Positions 12,479-24,144 of a stretch of 64,000 bases of DNA are shown in pieces; within the stretch, counting starts at the first letter, position 1; the number at the start of each line of letters is the position of its first letter. Under the pieces are notes generated by a model, which was given only the letters and a program-made list of their open reading frames with translations, was not told where the DNA came from and made no database searches. Source of the stretch: Pestalotiopsis fici W106-1 (Eukaryota > Ascomycota > Sordariomycetes > Amphisphaeriales > Sporocadaceae); the NCBI RefSeq assembly GCF_000516985.1, contig NW_006917092.1:2372619-2436618 (forward strand). The letters are read 5' to 3'. Position numbers and translations under genes: made by a program.

Positions 12479-12699
12479 ATCGTCTGTCATTTTTCTCCCT
12501 CAGACGGCATAGAAAAGACCAAAGAGATGCAGGGGAACTTGTGTCCCAAAGAGCAAGAAGTGGACATTGCGTTCCTTCTGTTGTTTTTATGTACGACTAC
12601 GGTATAGAGGCCTCAAAATGGCCATGTAGACACGGAAATGATTCCTTTGTTCAATTGTTCAACAACGACATTGCAACTTGCAGCATGAATTTCTGGGGG

Positions 12700-13731
12700 T
12701 CATGTCAGATCTGAGTTGAGGGACAAATCTAATGCATCGGCATGGTCAAGATCAGGCTTTCCTGTCTTGGCAGCCTCCATTTCGGCCTTTCGTCGAAGTC
12801 CCTCTGCCCTCTTCCTTTCTCTCCGGGTCGCAGCGTCTTCCAATTCTGTACCATCCTTCTTTTTAGGCGGCTGAGAAGCTTCCAGAACCGCCGCTCGAAA
12901 CCTTTGTATCCTCTTCGTGTTCTCGGCAAACCTCTCATGGCTAATGGCGTGTAGCGTCTGCAGGTATTCAGGCGATACCGTGCATTGTATCTGGTTTCCC
13001 TTCTGGATGCCAACCAGTGATTCCAAGCCCAGACCCATGGTTCGGATTGCCACAATGGGAGTGACTGGCTCACCAGCAGGTGCTATCAAATTGAGAGCAC
13101 CGCTTTCTCTGAAGCCTGCCTGCAGGCCGCATCTCAGGAGAAGCTGTGCATGTTCAGGAGATGCGGTCAGAACATGTAGAATCTAGCAACGAATAATTAG
13201 CTCAGGCCCGCAAATTTCTCGAGAAGACCATCTTGCTGTTCATCTTACCATGGGTTCGAATTTGAAATGAATCAGGCGAGTCGAATCCTCAGCGCCCGTC
13301 GTCAGCCTCTCCGCCGCCTCGGTACTATTGATGCCAAACACATCTCGCAAATCTTTACCCTGCTCCACCTCTACCGGATCGTGGCTCACGAAAAGCCAAT
13401 TACCTCCTCCTCCTTTGCCGCCCACACCAGCAACTGTTGCTGTCCGTGCCGAGTCATCCTGACTTGACTCGGTCAGCCCTTCGTCATTGTCCTGGCCTGT
13501 AACATCTGCACTCTTTTTGCCCTCCACGAAGACGCTCACGCGCCCCGCACAGCTGCTTGTCGTCACGAATCCTGGCAGTCCATTGATTTCGTCAATCAGA
13601 TCCCTGATACCCGCATCTACTGAGCCTTTTGGTGATGCATCGGTATACTCTGAGTCTGGAATGGCAAGCTGGTCCAGGATCTTGCCCTTCCTCTGGAGGA
13701 AGCTTTGCGGGGGTTGTGGGAGGTTCCGCAT
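12700..13731 (-). CDS. TYW3: tRNA wybutosine-synthesizing protein 3 (TYW3)
   Basis: An S-adenosylmethionine-dependent methyltransferase that acts at an intermediate step of wybutosine formation at position 37 of tRNA-Phe. Two exons of equal length, 13249-13731 and 12700-13182, are separated by a 66-bp intron and give 321 residues. Family marks are SFLQRKGKILDQL at the start, SPKGSVDAGIRDLI, the signature FVTTSSCAGRVSVF, a glycine-rich GKGGGGNWLFVSHDP, the FKFEPM strand and, after the intron, the ILHVLTAS and GFRESGA strands. A basic Lys/Arg/Glu-rich tail follows about residue 265. I chose the ATG at 13731 because it gives the expected short leader before FLQRK; the frame stays open upstream but has no ATG there. 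Confidence 0.93.
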
Positions 13732-14089
13732 CCTGTCTCGATCGTCGCCTGGCCACGCGGATTGAGAAAATTGTACTGTTCCGTCCAATGTGTCAAATAC
13801 AGACTGGGTTGCTCTAATGGCAGGTCGCAGCAGTTGATTCTATACGATTGTTCAATGCTACAATTTGTGGAGCCGAATGTTGTGCTTCAACATCACGTGA
13901 TACCCATAGCTCAAACACATGTCCGAATTTGTCTGGGAGTATAGCTTGGTTTTGGTCCATTACAAGTCGAAGTTATCAAACCAACTGACATAAAACCAAC
14001 ACGCATTACTACCTAGTACCTGCTAGCCTGGACAAAACGACAAGGCAACAACTGCAAGCTGCCCTGCAAGAACCCATGTAAATCCGCAT

Positions 14090-14116
14090 TTCACTGCAAT
14101 TTTGGCCCACGCAAAG
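14090..14116. repeat. Degenerate repeat, copy 1
   Basis: This copy begins TTCACTGCAATTTT and continues with a diverged version of the CCCTCACGAAGGG part seen in copies 2 and 3. Its left flank (ATCCG followed by a few bases) also resembles that of copy 3. Confidence 0.55.
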
Positions 14117-14440
14117 CCCGGACGTGGCGCAAAGGCACAAATATGGTCGATGGACAACGACGCACAATCACAGCCCCTGGAAAGTTGTATCTATATCATT
14201 CACCGTATGGCTCGGATTGAAGCACTAATTAATTACGTTAATTGCATCATGTAAATACACGAAATGTATTGGATTTCAGGGACCTCACCCGTCCTTCGAA
14301 GTTACCTACTTATCAAAATGTCTGTCTTCATTTTCCATCAGTTCTCTGGAAGAGGCAGAGTCTAACATTTCGTGATACTCAATCCACAGATGAGTTACAG
14401 ATGAGTCACTGGTGGTTGCTGCCTTGCTGCCCAATGCTTG

Positions 14441-14473
14441 TTCACTGCAGTTTTAACCCTCACGAAGGGGATC
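14441..14473. repeat. Direct repeat, copy 2
   Basis: A 33-nt unit that matches 14570-14602 with two mismatches. It starts TTCACTGCA and ends with CACGAAGGGGATC. Confidence 0.8.
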
Positions 14474-14569
14474 GGATTTGCGCCCGGTCACTCATACATA
14501 GGTCTTCACTTTCTCGCTAGCGTTGCAGATGACAGACAGCTACCTATACCCGGTCAAGACGATCCGACT

Positions 14570-14602
14570 TTCACTGCAATTTTAACCCTCACGAAGGGTA
14601 TC
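14570..14602. repeat. Direct repeat, copy 3
   Basis: The second near-identical 33-nt copy, 129 bp downstream of copy 2. It ends CACGAAGGGTATC. Confidence 0.8.
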
Positions 14603-14888
14603 ATGGTCTTACTGCTAACTCTCGTATACTAATTATGTATATACTAGGGCCTTCTAGATCAACCTTGGCTTGCCAACATTGCTATTCATGTGCCTGTATC
14701 ACTTGAATACATTTCTTCACTCCAAATTTCATACTCACCAATGACATCATGGACTGGACAAAAAACAGACGTTAGTCGCTGCTGACTTCATGGCACAATT
14801 GGCGAGAAAACTTAAGTCCTCTTTTTCGACAGGAAATATTGTATTATTCTAGATGATACATATGGCGCAGAATCTCTCTACAACTAGA

Positions 14889-16695
14889 CTACCATTCAAG
14901 CTTGATACTATCCCACATAAATCCATGCCAGGTCGAATTCCGCGTAATCTGGAACGTAACCTCATTGGCACCCGAGCTCAACAGCCCAGAAGTAAAAGGA
15001 AATTCAAAGTACCGCCATTCGCCCGCCGCCGTACCGCTGCGATATAGACACGGATCATTCACCAGACCCTGAGTGGCATTACTAGCCGACCCAGCGCCGC
15101 TGGTCAGATTGCCAATCTGAACACCATTGGCAAGGACCGCCGCGCTGGACCCAGAAGAGTAGCCGGCCAGCGACACAATGAGCGTCGCCGTCCGGTTGGT
15201 CGGGTATCCCGCGTCGAGATCAAAGGCAATGGTCCAGTTGCCCAGCTTGGTCTGGGCAAAACACCAGTCCGCGGTCGCGCTCTCGCCGACGGTGTAGAGT
15301 AGGTCCGCCGGGCACAGGTCGGATAGGGCGTGCTGGTGCGGTGCCCCGCCGTGCGCAAAGCCGTAGCTGTAGCGGTCGAAATCGCCGACCTGGAACAGGG
15401 TCTGCTTTTTCGAGATTTGCCACTTTAGGGCGCCGAGATCAGTGGCTCGGTTCTTGGAGACGACGACATTATTTTGGAGGAGCGACGTCGTCACGTCGGC
15501 AATGGAGCTGCCGTTGGACCAGGCCTGCAGGCCGTAGGTGCCGACTCGCACGTCGCGGAACTCGAAATAGCCGTGGGCGTCTGCGTAGCCCGTGTAGTAG
15601 TACTCGGTGCCCATGTCCAGCGCCGTCTTGTTTGGCGTATTGTCGCCGAGGAACACGGCCGCATTACTGGCCGGACGACCATCCGAGAGCACCAGCTTGC
15701 CTCGAACCGAGCCGCGAGTCTGGTAGTCCTCGTCTTCGAACCAAGAGTAGGGCCACGAGGCAAACTCTCTCTTGGCTCGTGCGGCAGCATCTTCCTTGGA
15801 GCCATCATTCAGGTACCAAAGCCAGGGTCCCCAGAGCTTTCCGTCGGGAAAGACGTCCGAAGATGACACCATGAAGTGCGTGCCGTGAATCATGTTGAGC
15901 TGCACGGCATCACCAGTTGCGGACTCGCGGTGGACCATCAGTTCCTGTTTGAGGTGATTGCCATTATAATAGTCCTTGCCTGCATTGATATACCAGCTGC
16001 CAAATTCGTCACCGTAGACACCATAATATGTCTGCGTCCGGATCCAGCTCGTAAAGTCGTACTTGGTTATGTATCCCGAACCATCGGGCTTGAGCCAAGT
16101 CTCATCCTGCACTTTCAGATCGGCGAGGTACTCGTCCAGCGGTGGGAGTGCCTCATCTCTGACGTCCGTCTTTCCATTCGGGAAAGTCGTGTTGTCGAGG
16201 CGCCAGAGCGTGCGGAACTCGCCCAGCGTTGGTAGGTCATGGTTCACAAAGTACTGGTAAGCACCGGCGAGGCCAGAAAAGATGACCCAGTGAAAGTCGC
16301 CTTCAGTGGCTGTGAACTTGACATCGATGTACTTGGAGCCATAGACGTGACCCTCGTTGACAACAGAGGCCGAGGTCCAGTTTAGGTTGCTTGCTGCGCC
16401 ATCTAGATATTGCATGTTTAGTGGCTGGAGATCATCATTTCGACTTGACGGCAGACTCACTGTAACTGACATAATGTCCGACGGCATCGCCAACACAATC
16501 GTGGTCCTTATAGTACAGTTTGGTACCATACGTCTGGCCTTGAGTTACGTTCCATAGCTCATTTCCAATAACCCAGGTCGAATTATCCACTTGTTTGAGA
16601 AAAGGACCGACAGTTGGTGGCCTGGAAGGAAGTGTGTAACTGGCTGAGACTGCGCTGACGAACAGACTTGCCAACGAAAGCAAGAAAGCCTTCAT
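14889..16695 (-). CDS. Secreted rhamnogalacturonan endolyase, polysaccharide lyase family 4
   Basis: A secreted enzyme that cleaves the rhamnose-galacturonate backbone of pectin rhamnogalacturonan I by beta-elimination. Exons 16461-16695 and 14889-16402 (58-bp intron) give 582 residues. An N-terminal signal peptide (MKAFLLSLASLFVSAVSA) is followed by the catalytic domain, with a conserved KYDFTSW segment and MIHGTHF that probably supply the Lys/His catalytic pair of PL4. A fibronectin-III-like domain starts near RGSVRGKLVLSDGRPAS, and a C-terminal jelly-roll carbohydrate-binding domain ends HGFMWDSIKLEW. Many Asn-X-Thr/Ser sites fit a secreted glycoprotein. Such enzymes indicate growth on plant material. 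It stands alone; no pectinase neighbours are seen. Confidence 0.93.
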
Positions 16696-17624
16696 GGTGT
16701 TGAATTAGTTGCACGTTGGCAGAAACACCACAAGCATAGAATGCGAAAATGTCAAGAGTCTGCACACAACAGTTGCCAACGACCAAGGCTTCCGCTGATC
16801 AGCAAGCTGGACCGCATCGTGAGTTATATAGTTGGGGCCATTTTGGGTTTACTCGTCATCAATATTGAGTGACTTCTGAAAGAATACACTCGGACTTGAC
16901 TGCCCGGGGTAGGAGAGGAAACCCCCGGTACTCATGCAAGATATTCTAACAAGCATATGAAGATCTCGACACATCTTGCAACGACGCCAAATTACCCCAG
17001 ATCAATTATCCGTGTCTACCAAGAGGCCAAGGTGGTAAGTCACTGCTGTGATATGTGGAAAAAACACCGGGTGGAAGGCTATCAATAAACTATGATATTT
17101 GGGGTTTGTGGGGCTCCGCATATTGGATATTGCCAAGCTCGGGGTAATGTAACCCGGCATGGGCGTCAAACAGGCACTGGTATGTCAGCTGCAGGGGGAT
17201 GCCGAGCTTGTTGATTGCTCATGTACTGGTTGCAGTAGATCCGGCTCGATCTCCGGAGAAACGAGGCATCATTGACGCGAGCTGAATTGGAGATGACGCA
17301 AGCTGAGCTGAAAGAAGCACAAATCGACCGGCGGATGGGTGGGTGAATAATCAGACTGAATATACTGTTACAGATGACATTTACGGCAAATTTACACGAT
17401 TGCTCATGTTATGATTCTTGAGAACAACTCGGATTTGCTTGTATATTAATCCTATGAGAACGCCCCTTTTTGTGGTATTCGACCTCTAACGCTTGGTGTA
17501 TATGAAATATCGGGGTATAACAAGTAAAGACATTACATAGTAGGGGCGTATTTGGCAGTCGGTATAACTGCTCGACATTATGACAGATATTCATTACGTG
17601 GCAGGAGCTCTGTAGCCACTGAGT
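16696..17624. other. Intergenic region between rhamnogalacturonan lyase and ERF2
   Basis: This contains the promoter of the minus-strand lyase and the 3' region of ERF2. No gene or repeat is supported. Regulatory sites for carbon control were not convincingly seen. Confidence 0.5.
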
Positions 17625-19678
17625 TCACGCCTGCTGGCTCCTCTCTTGTTCCAAAGCTACAGGGCCCTGAAAGCCAGATGATGACGGCGGCACATCCTGC
17701 ATCTCCACATCCTGCCCGTGGCTCGAAGCCATGCGTTGACGTTGAACCTTCTGGACTGCGAATCGCTGATCTCCCCTCTCAAAGCGTCCCTTGAACTGGT
17801 AGTATGTTGGTGGTCGTGGACGGCAGAGTACAGCCACCCAGTTCTTCAGCATACTTCCTTGAGTAAAGGGTCGGTAGCGATCCTTCTTAAGGAACTTGTG
17901 AGAGTTCAAAAATTCGCGAGTGGTTTCTCCACGAGCCATGAGGAATATGTGATAGCCCATGAGGGCAATTGGGTAGATGGAAGAGATGATGCCGTAGATG
18001 ACCATGGCAAATGGGACCCGAAAGTGGCTGATGGAGGTGCCGACGGAGACGTCCTCCTTCTTTGCATAAATCAAGATCTGGGCCAGGGAGGCACCAAAGA
18101 GGTACAGTGCCAAGAGCGAACCAGACGAGACAAAGGTAAAGAAGTAACGGTAGTTGCGACGACCCACGCAATTGTTCAACCACACACAGTGATGGTCCTG
18201 GGTTTCTACACAGTTGTCGCAAAGTCGACAGTGATGGGCCCGGGGTGGTCGCCAAAGATTGCAAGTCTTACAATACTTAGTTGGAACTTCCATGGCGGCA
18301 GTGCTTGACTCGGCTGATTTGATAAGTGTCCAGTCATTTGTGGGCGGTGCAAGTCTCAGAGGATCCTCGTTCTCAGATGGCGGTGGAAATTGGTGCAAGT
18401 TTCGCGGTAAGATCTAGAATATGTTAGGTCAGCCATCTCATCATCCTTTTTGGAAATCATTTTACTCACTCCAGGGTCAGATCCAGAGGCATGGAGAAAC
18501 GAGGAAATGCAAATGTAGAATATGTACGCGAAGACAATCGGGACGCCCGGAGAGACCTCGTGCCAGAGATATGGCGCCGAGAAGACGAAGAAGAGGACGG
18601 CAGGAATCACGACAAACGATGCAGTGGCAATATTGATTGGACGATGCCTGGTGTTTTGAAGTCGGCCGCCAATACAGAAGAACGTATTGCCCTCAAAGTA
18701 CTCGTGATTTTTTCCGTGGTTTGGCGCCTTGCTCTTGATGGACTTGTTCTGCGCTGATGTCGAAGCAGTAGCCATCGGGGTCAACTGCGGACTGGATGCA
18801 CCAGAGGAGAGCTTTTCAGCACCGGGCATGCTGCGGTTCGTTGGGTTGCCAGCCGAATCCCCCTTGGAAATGAACAAGCTGGATCTGAAGGAGCGAGGAG
18901 ACTTCATTGGAACTGAGGTATTGGCGCCACTCTTGTTTTGAGCCTTATTAACATCAATACTGAGGTCGGGGCCTTCGGGTTTCTTTCGTTGCAAGGGCCG
19001 CACGCTGTCGGTCAGACTGCCAGCCGTATTACCATGGGTAGGACTCGTGTTAGCAGTGATCCTGTCATAAGTCTCCTGCTCAGTCATTTCAGTGCCTCTA
19101 GAAGGCGGCGGCTCGAGGTCGGCATCATCGACGGGTTCCCGCGCAATACGATGGACTGGACTGGATGACATGGAATCTCGTTGCTGCGCAACATGGCCTG
19201 CGGCAACTTCGTCCATGGTCCCATGCTGCTGACTCGTGGTGGCAGGCCTCGATGCGCCACGTTGCGCTTGTAGCTTCTGCGAGCTCATCGGATGAAAGAA
19301 GGCATGGGATGTGAGTGACGGGACGTGGCTTCGGCTGGCGGCGCTAGGTGGTCTCCCAGACACGGAACCGGAAATGCTTCCACTCAGGCTACCTCTCTGC
19401 ACCCCTCGTCGCAGTGGTGTCGATTGTGACCATGCGCCTCTCGAGGAAGACAAGCCAGTCTTTGCAGTTCCGGGTCGCGACTCGGTCGCCAAGTAACTCC
19501 GTCTTTGGGCATTGCTGACACTCGATGTCTGTCTCTCGTCGAAGGCATCTCCATCTTCAGAGGCAATGTCGGTCATCCTCGACGATATGATGCTGGGCGG
19601 GCCGGCAGGAAATTGTGGACGCGGGAGGTCGCTGTCGTCCGGGGTGATCGGCTCGCCTTCTGATTTGCTGGTAGCCAT
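17625..19678 (-). CDS. ERF2: Palmitoyltransferase ERF2 (DHHC zinc-finger membrane enzyme)
   Basis: A protein S-acyltransferase of the endoplasmic reticulum/Golgi, the orthologue of yeast Erf2 that palmitoylates Ras. Exons 18470-19678 and 17625-18413 (56-bp intron) give 665 residues. A long Ser-rich disordered N-terminus (about residues 1-300) precedes two membrane segments, then the Cys-rich domain KYCKTCNLWRPPRAHHC with DHHC at about residues 476-479 and the NNCVGRRNYRYFF segment, then two more membrane segments (VSSGSLLALYLFGASLAQIL; FAMVIYGIISSIYPIALM). The post-TM region has the expected SHKFLKKD and TQGSMLKNW-type sequence. An in-frame ATG lies 72 nt upstream (19750), but the ATG at 19678 has the better context and a typical start. 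Confidence 0.94.
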
Positions 19679-21029
19679 GGCGGTTTCGCAAGAACGTATT
19701 TTCTCTTGGTGGCTAGATTTACAGTTGTCTACAAGCCCTATGCATGCCAATCACGTCGAAATTAAGGTGGGAAAGGTCTCTAATTGACAAGAGGTCGAAA
19801 GTTAAATAAATGGACTGCCCCACGGATGAGCCGCAGCGGCAGGAGGGAAAAGAAAAGTTGAGATGTCGGCTGTCGATGGTACAAGGAGTGAGAATGTCCG
19901 CGAGTACCTGGGCCGAGATGCGATTGTTGAAAATGTTGTCGGAATTGGTGACTTTGTCGTTGGAATCGGGACGGGCGGGCGAAGGAATGAAGGAAGGGTT
20001 TCGTTTTGGAGAGATGAGAAATGGATGTGTCGTATCGTATCGGTTCGGTCGTAGAGTGAGTGAGTGAATGAGTGAGAGTGTGCGTATGATGTTCGCAGGT
20101 CAATGAGTGTATCGGCGTTTCTTTTTTAGTTCAATCTGCACAGCAGAGACACTAATTGGGGGGGGAACGGCCGGAGATGCGATGGTGAATGCGAAAGGTG
20201 GACGTTGAGACAAGGAGCGGCAGAGATCAAGAGCGCATTTGCTCACAGGCAAACGAAGGCGCAGAGTCTGGATCAAAAGACCCCCCAAGAGGTTGCAGGA
20301 CGTTGCATGCAAAAGGTCGTCGCCTAGGCCAGGAGTCTCGTAGGAGCACGGGCTCTTTAATTTCCAAGCATCGCGTTTCTTGCAGACCGGGGGTGCCGCT
20401 TGGCTGTGCTGTAATTGGACGATCGCCTTTTTGAGATATGGATGGATATCTTGCATGGATTTGTTGCTATCACGCTGTCTGCAATGGAAAATGCGGGTTG
20501 TCTACGGCTTGCAAGGAAAATATCGAGAAAAGTCAGATCGAGATGATTGAGGCTGTTCACGATTGTGCGACCAGAGTTGCAACACCTTTTGCCTGCTCTC
20601 AGTCAAATCAATCGGCAGATGAAGGTGATGACGGCCGACCAGGCCAGTACCTCGTACGACCCGCCACTAATGCTGCCTACCCGAGCACGGGCCCTCGCAT
20701 CATGCTGCTTTGGGTTACCGGTTTTTGTGGCTCACTGCCAGATCGATGCACTTTTGAATCAATGTGGAGCAATGTGATTTCTGTGGCTGATATCAGGACA
20801 TGTGGCTCATCAACGACGTAGATTGTGGCTGACACTTCTTTCTGCCTGGATGCCTGAGCCAAGGGGATAATTGACCAATGGCGTGCGTTCCGTCTCTTGT
20901 TCGGCCCAGCCTTGGGGGAGAGCTCTAGCATTTTAGTGCAGCCAATTCAATCAATCATACGACAACCTCGAAAAGCACCTCAATCTTGCCCTTCCAAAGA
21001 GCAACGACTTATACATACACATCGACGCC
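19679..21029. other. Divergent promoter region, ERF2 / mitochondrial protein
   Basis: 1.35 kb between divergent start codons. A GAGT-type microsatellite lies at about 20053-20080 and a poly-G run at 20158-20166. No coding exon is supported. Confidence 0.5.
20053..20080. repeat. GAGT microsatellite
   Basis: An imperfect run of GAGT/GTGA units upstream of ERF2. Confidence 0.6.
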
Positions 21030-21727
21030 ATGGCCTCCATGATTGCCCGCCGCGCCGCTCTCTCGAGCAAGGCCTTCTCCAGCAGAACCTTCACCACCTC
21101 TGCCCGCCGCATGGCCACCGACCCTGCCCTCAAGGACGAGACCAAGCGCAACCCCGAGCTTTACGTGCGTCATATCCCGATCTTGCACGCAATCGCCTCC
21201 GATGCGCCCAACGAGCAGCAGGTTGCGCAAAATTGGGCGGAGGCGGTGTCGCGATGATACGGGTCACTATGATCAGAAAGTGCTGACTGTGATGGCAAAA
21301 TAATAGATTCTGGGAGGTGTCATGGTCCTCGCTCTCGGTGGTGCCGGTCTCTACTTTGGTTAGTTTCCTGCTCCAAGGCGGTATTTCACCATCCGTCGCA
21401 GCGGCAATCGGAACGTTTTACTCATTTTTCTATGTTGTCAGGCCGCACTCCTACCAAGTCCACATCCGAGCAGTCCGTCGGCATTGCCGGTATGCCCTGG
21501 GAGAGCGGCTCCGAGGGCAAGTACACGTACCACCCCGGTGGTGACACCAGCGTCCAGCCCAAGGATGCTCCCAGCGCTATCAACGTTGTTGTCATTCCCG
21601 ATGTCAACCTCCCCAAGGTATGAAAGCTTTATCTAAAAGCATGTCGAAATTAGAAAGCAATTGACTAACAGACAAAAATTAGCACCTGCACGAGAAGTAC
21701 AACAAATGGGGCAAGGACGGCTACTAG
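21030..21727 (+). CDS. Small mitochondrial single-pass membrane protein, fungal family
   Basis: Four exons, 21030-21164, 21307-21358, 21442-21617 and 21683-21727, give 135 residues and close exactly in phase. The N-terminus (MASMIARRAALSSKAFSSRTFTT) is basic, Ser/Ala-rich and free of acidic residues, a good mitochondrial presequence. A hydrophobic segment ILGGVMVLALGGAGLYFG at about residues 46-63 is probably a membrane anchor. It is followed by a soluble region with MPWESGSEGKYTYHPGG, INVVVIPDVNLP and a charged end (HEKYNKWGKDGY). I remember similar small proteins in other filamentous ascomycetes but no function, so none is assigned. It could be an accessory subunit of a respiratory complex; that is speculation. 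Confidence 0.82.
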
Positions 21728-22722
21728 AGTGTGATAAAAAGGTATAGATGTGCAAACATTGGGAGCAGCGGTTGTGAGACTAAACTAGACGGCATGAGAA
21801 TTCATTCCATTTGTACATAACCAACAATCAAGGCATTTCGATCAATTCTGGAGTTCACATACGCCCGCACAGATCTCACCACGCTCACTACCAATGAGAG
21901 CAGATATTACATTTCACAAATAGAGATTCAGATCGTGGCGTACGGTTTGGACGATGGAGTCGACTCGGCCAGCACGAGCTATAGACTTCAAGACGCCAGT
22001 GGTCACAAAATTTGAGATCTTTGGCAACATGTTAGACAGGACTATTCGGTACGGAAACAGGAAAATACGGAGCCAGAAGTCGATACGAAACTACCCACAT
22101 GATAATTACTGCCATCGTTGGGAATCTCCAGATACATCCTAACCATTGGCTAAGAAACTGAATTAGTGTGTTGTGCTTGTTTACTCGGATATAGTCTGAA
22201 TGCTGACCTGGCAGTGCTCACTCCGTCATAGACAATGAACGACTTCTTGGTGAGAGATGACATCACCGTAAATACATACAGATATCTGCCAATGAAGTCA
22301 TGGTTATGACTCGTGTCCCACGGCCATCTCCCACTTCAGTAAATAAAAGTATATCAGATACTCTACCATTGCAAGTGGATTAGATAGCGTGGCACGCACA
22401 ATAGGCATATACATCGGGACAGGTATTGATCAGGTCGGAATTGCCCGTGTCCTTACCGGACCTATCATGGAGACCTACGGCTTTCTGAGGACCTTGCTGG
22501 CCGAGTCATCACGGCGTAAGCATTATATAATGGCCAATCGAGCTTGTCTCTAGCGACTTTCTTCACAGTCTGGTATAGAATAAAGGTGCCGTCCAATTTC
22601 ACGAGTTTGCAGATCTACCTGGCCGTCTACGAAGCACCTCTGGTCTCCCTTTAAAAGAACTGAATCGTCTGTATCTTTCAACAAGACGTCTACTTCCATC
22701 ATGGGGTGCTTATAACCTACAT
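21728..22722. other. Convergent intergenic region
   Basis: About 1 kb between the 3' ends of the mitochondrial protein gene and SER2. Fragmentary open frames only; nothing supported. Confidence 0.5.
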
Positions 22723-24144
22723 CTAAGCAATAAGAAGACCAATTTCCTCGCTGGTGAAGCCAAAAAGGTAGAGCAGGTCAACAAGCGTCTCGCCATTGAG
22801 CCTTGCGCTCGCCTCCATCTGCACACGAGGCTTTGCGTTCCACGCAACTCCCAGTCCAGCCGTGGCCAGCATCGACAAGTCATTAGCGCCGTCACCGACA
22901 GCGACTGTCTGCTCGAGTGCAATGCCCTCCTTACCGGCAATCTCAATAAGAAGCTCCTTCTTCCTCTCCCTTCCCACGATGGCGCCCTTGACCTCACCGG
23001 TGAACTTGCCAGCATCGTCAATAACAACCTCGTTGGCATGAGCATAGTCAATGCCAAGCTGCTTGGCCAACCAAGAGGTCAGTGGCAGGAAACCACCAGA
23101 AACTACAGCCGTCTTGATGCCCAACTTCTTGAATGCCCTGAGCAGCTGGGGGACGCCCTTGGTCACATCCAGGACGGGGTGCAACTGTTCAAAGACGCTT
23201 TCAGGAAGACCCTTGAGAAGTGCCACACGCTCCTTGAAGGCGGCTTCGAACTCCAACTCTCCCAACATGGCACGGTGCGTAATATCAGCAATCTTATCTG
23301 CCAAGTCTGCAGGTTCCTTGATTGTCGCAGCCATCAGATCAATGACCTCTTGGGTAATGAGCGTCGAGTCCATGTCGAACACTACGAGCCGGGGATGTCT
23401 CCTCCAGATCGTGTCCCGCTGAAGAGCCACGTCAATGTTCCATTCCCGCTCAAATCGGTAAATCAGCTCATGCTTCCGGAGATCTGACAAGGGCAGATAG
23501 TCGAGCGAGGGCGCAGGAGAGAGCGTAAGCTCGACAATATTCGGGTGCTCGGGATCGTCAAGGCAACGGTGGGATGAGTTAATTTCCGTGACTCCTGGAG
23601 GAAGCGGGAATGTCGACATCAGGTGCAGGAATGATGTAATGCACAGCGGCGAGATATACGAGCCATAGAGGTTATCAAGGGATTCAGGCTCAGCTGCCGC
23701 CGCAGGAGGCTCGAGAGGAAACGTCTCAATGTTGGTCGTAGGTGCAAAGTTTGCCGGAATGTCCGAGTTGGAGGCCGACTGACGCGGCAGCTGTGGTGCC
23801 GCACTGGCAGCGCGCGGGTTCTTTGCCTTGTAGGTGAGCGTCGCAATCAAGCGGTTGCTCTTCTCGCCCTTGACGGGAGCACAGTTCGGGTGTGCATATT
23901 CATGGCTACCACCGTCTACTATACGAGGAGGGTCGTCCTTGGAAGGCACACCGTTGAAAGGGCTAAAGGCCTTGGGCGGCGTCAAGCTCGTGTTGTTCAA
24001 ATCTTCAACGACGGTATCGATGCCAAAGTGGCTCTCGGGCTTGTTGGGTCCTCGCAACTGCTGGTTGTCCTGCAAATAGGAGCTGCTTCGCATGCTACCC
24101 AATTGCGGTCGCGTGGTAGTTGCTTTGGCGGGGCTGTCGGCCAT
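22723..24144 (-). CDS. SER2: Phosphoserine phosphatase with long N-terminal extension
   Basis: This enzyme catalyses the last step of the phosphorylated serine pathway, hydrolysing O-phospho-L-serine to serine. It is an intronless 473-residue frame. The HAD phosphatase core has motif I FDMDSTLI (nucleophile Asp257), cap residues around GELEFEAAFKERVALL, motif II AVVSGGFLP, a conserved Lys in GRERKKELL and motif III VAVGDGANDLSML. The yeast enzyme is about 309 residues. Here roughly 160 extra N-terminal residues are present, of which the first 70 are low complexity and the rest include a Thr/Pro/Ala-rich stretch. The extension looks like that of some filamentous fungi, possibly a degenerate regulatory (ACT-like) region; that is inference. 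The gene convergent to it encodes the small mitochondrial protein. Confidence 0.95.
   Translation of the reverse strand: MADSPAKATTTRPQLGSMRSSSYLQDNQQLRGPNKPESHFGIDTVVEDLNNTSLTPPKAFSPFNGVPSKDDPPRIVDGGSHEYAHPNCAPVKGEKSNRLIATLTYKAKNPRAASAAPQLPRQSASNSDIPANFAPTTNIETFPLEPPAAAAEPESLDNLYGSYISPLCITSFLHLMSTFPLPPGVTEINSSHRCLDDPEHPNIVELTLSPAPSLDYLPLSDLRKHELIYRFEREWNIDVALQRDTIWRRHPRLVVFDMDSTLITQEVIDLMAATIKEPADLADKIADITHRAMLGELEFEAAFKERVALLKGLPESVFEQLHPVLDVTKGVPQLLRAFKKLGIKTAVVSGGFLPLTSWLAKQLGIDYAHANEVVIDDAGKFTGEVKGAIVGRERKKELLIEIAGKEGIALEQTVAVGDGANDLSMLATAGLGVAWNAKPRVQMEASARLNGETLVDLLYLFGFTSEEIGLLIA

Larger units (their letters stand above)
13732..14888. other. Intergenic region between TYW3 and rhamnogalacturonan lyase
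   Basis: No coding exon is supported. The stretch contains three related copies of a short motif (annotated separately) and otherwise AT-leaning unique sequence. Confidence 0.5.
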
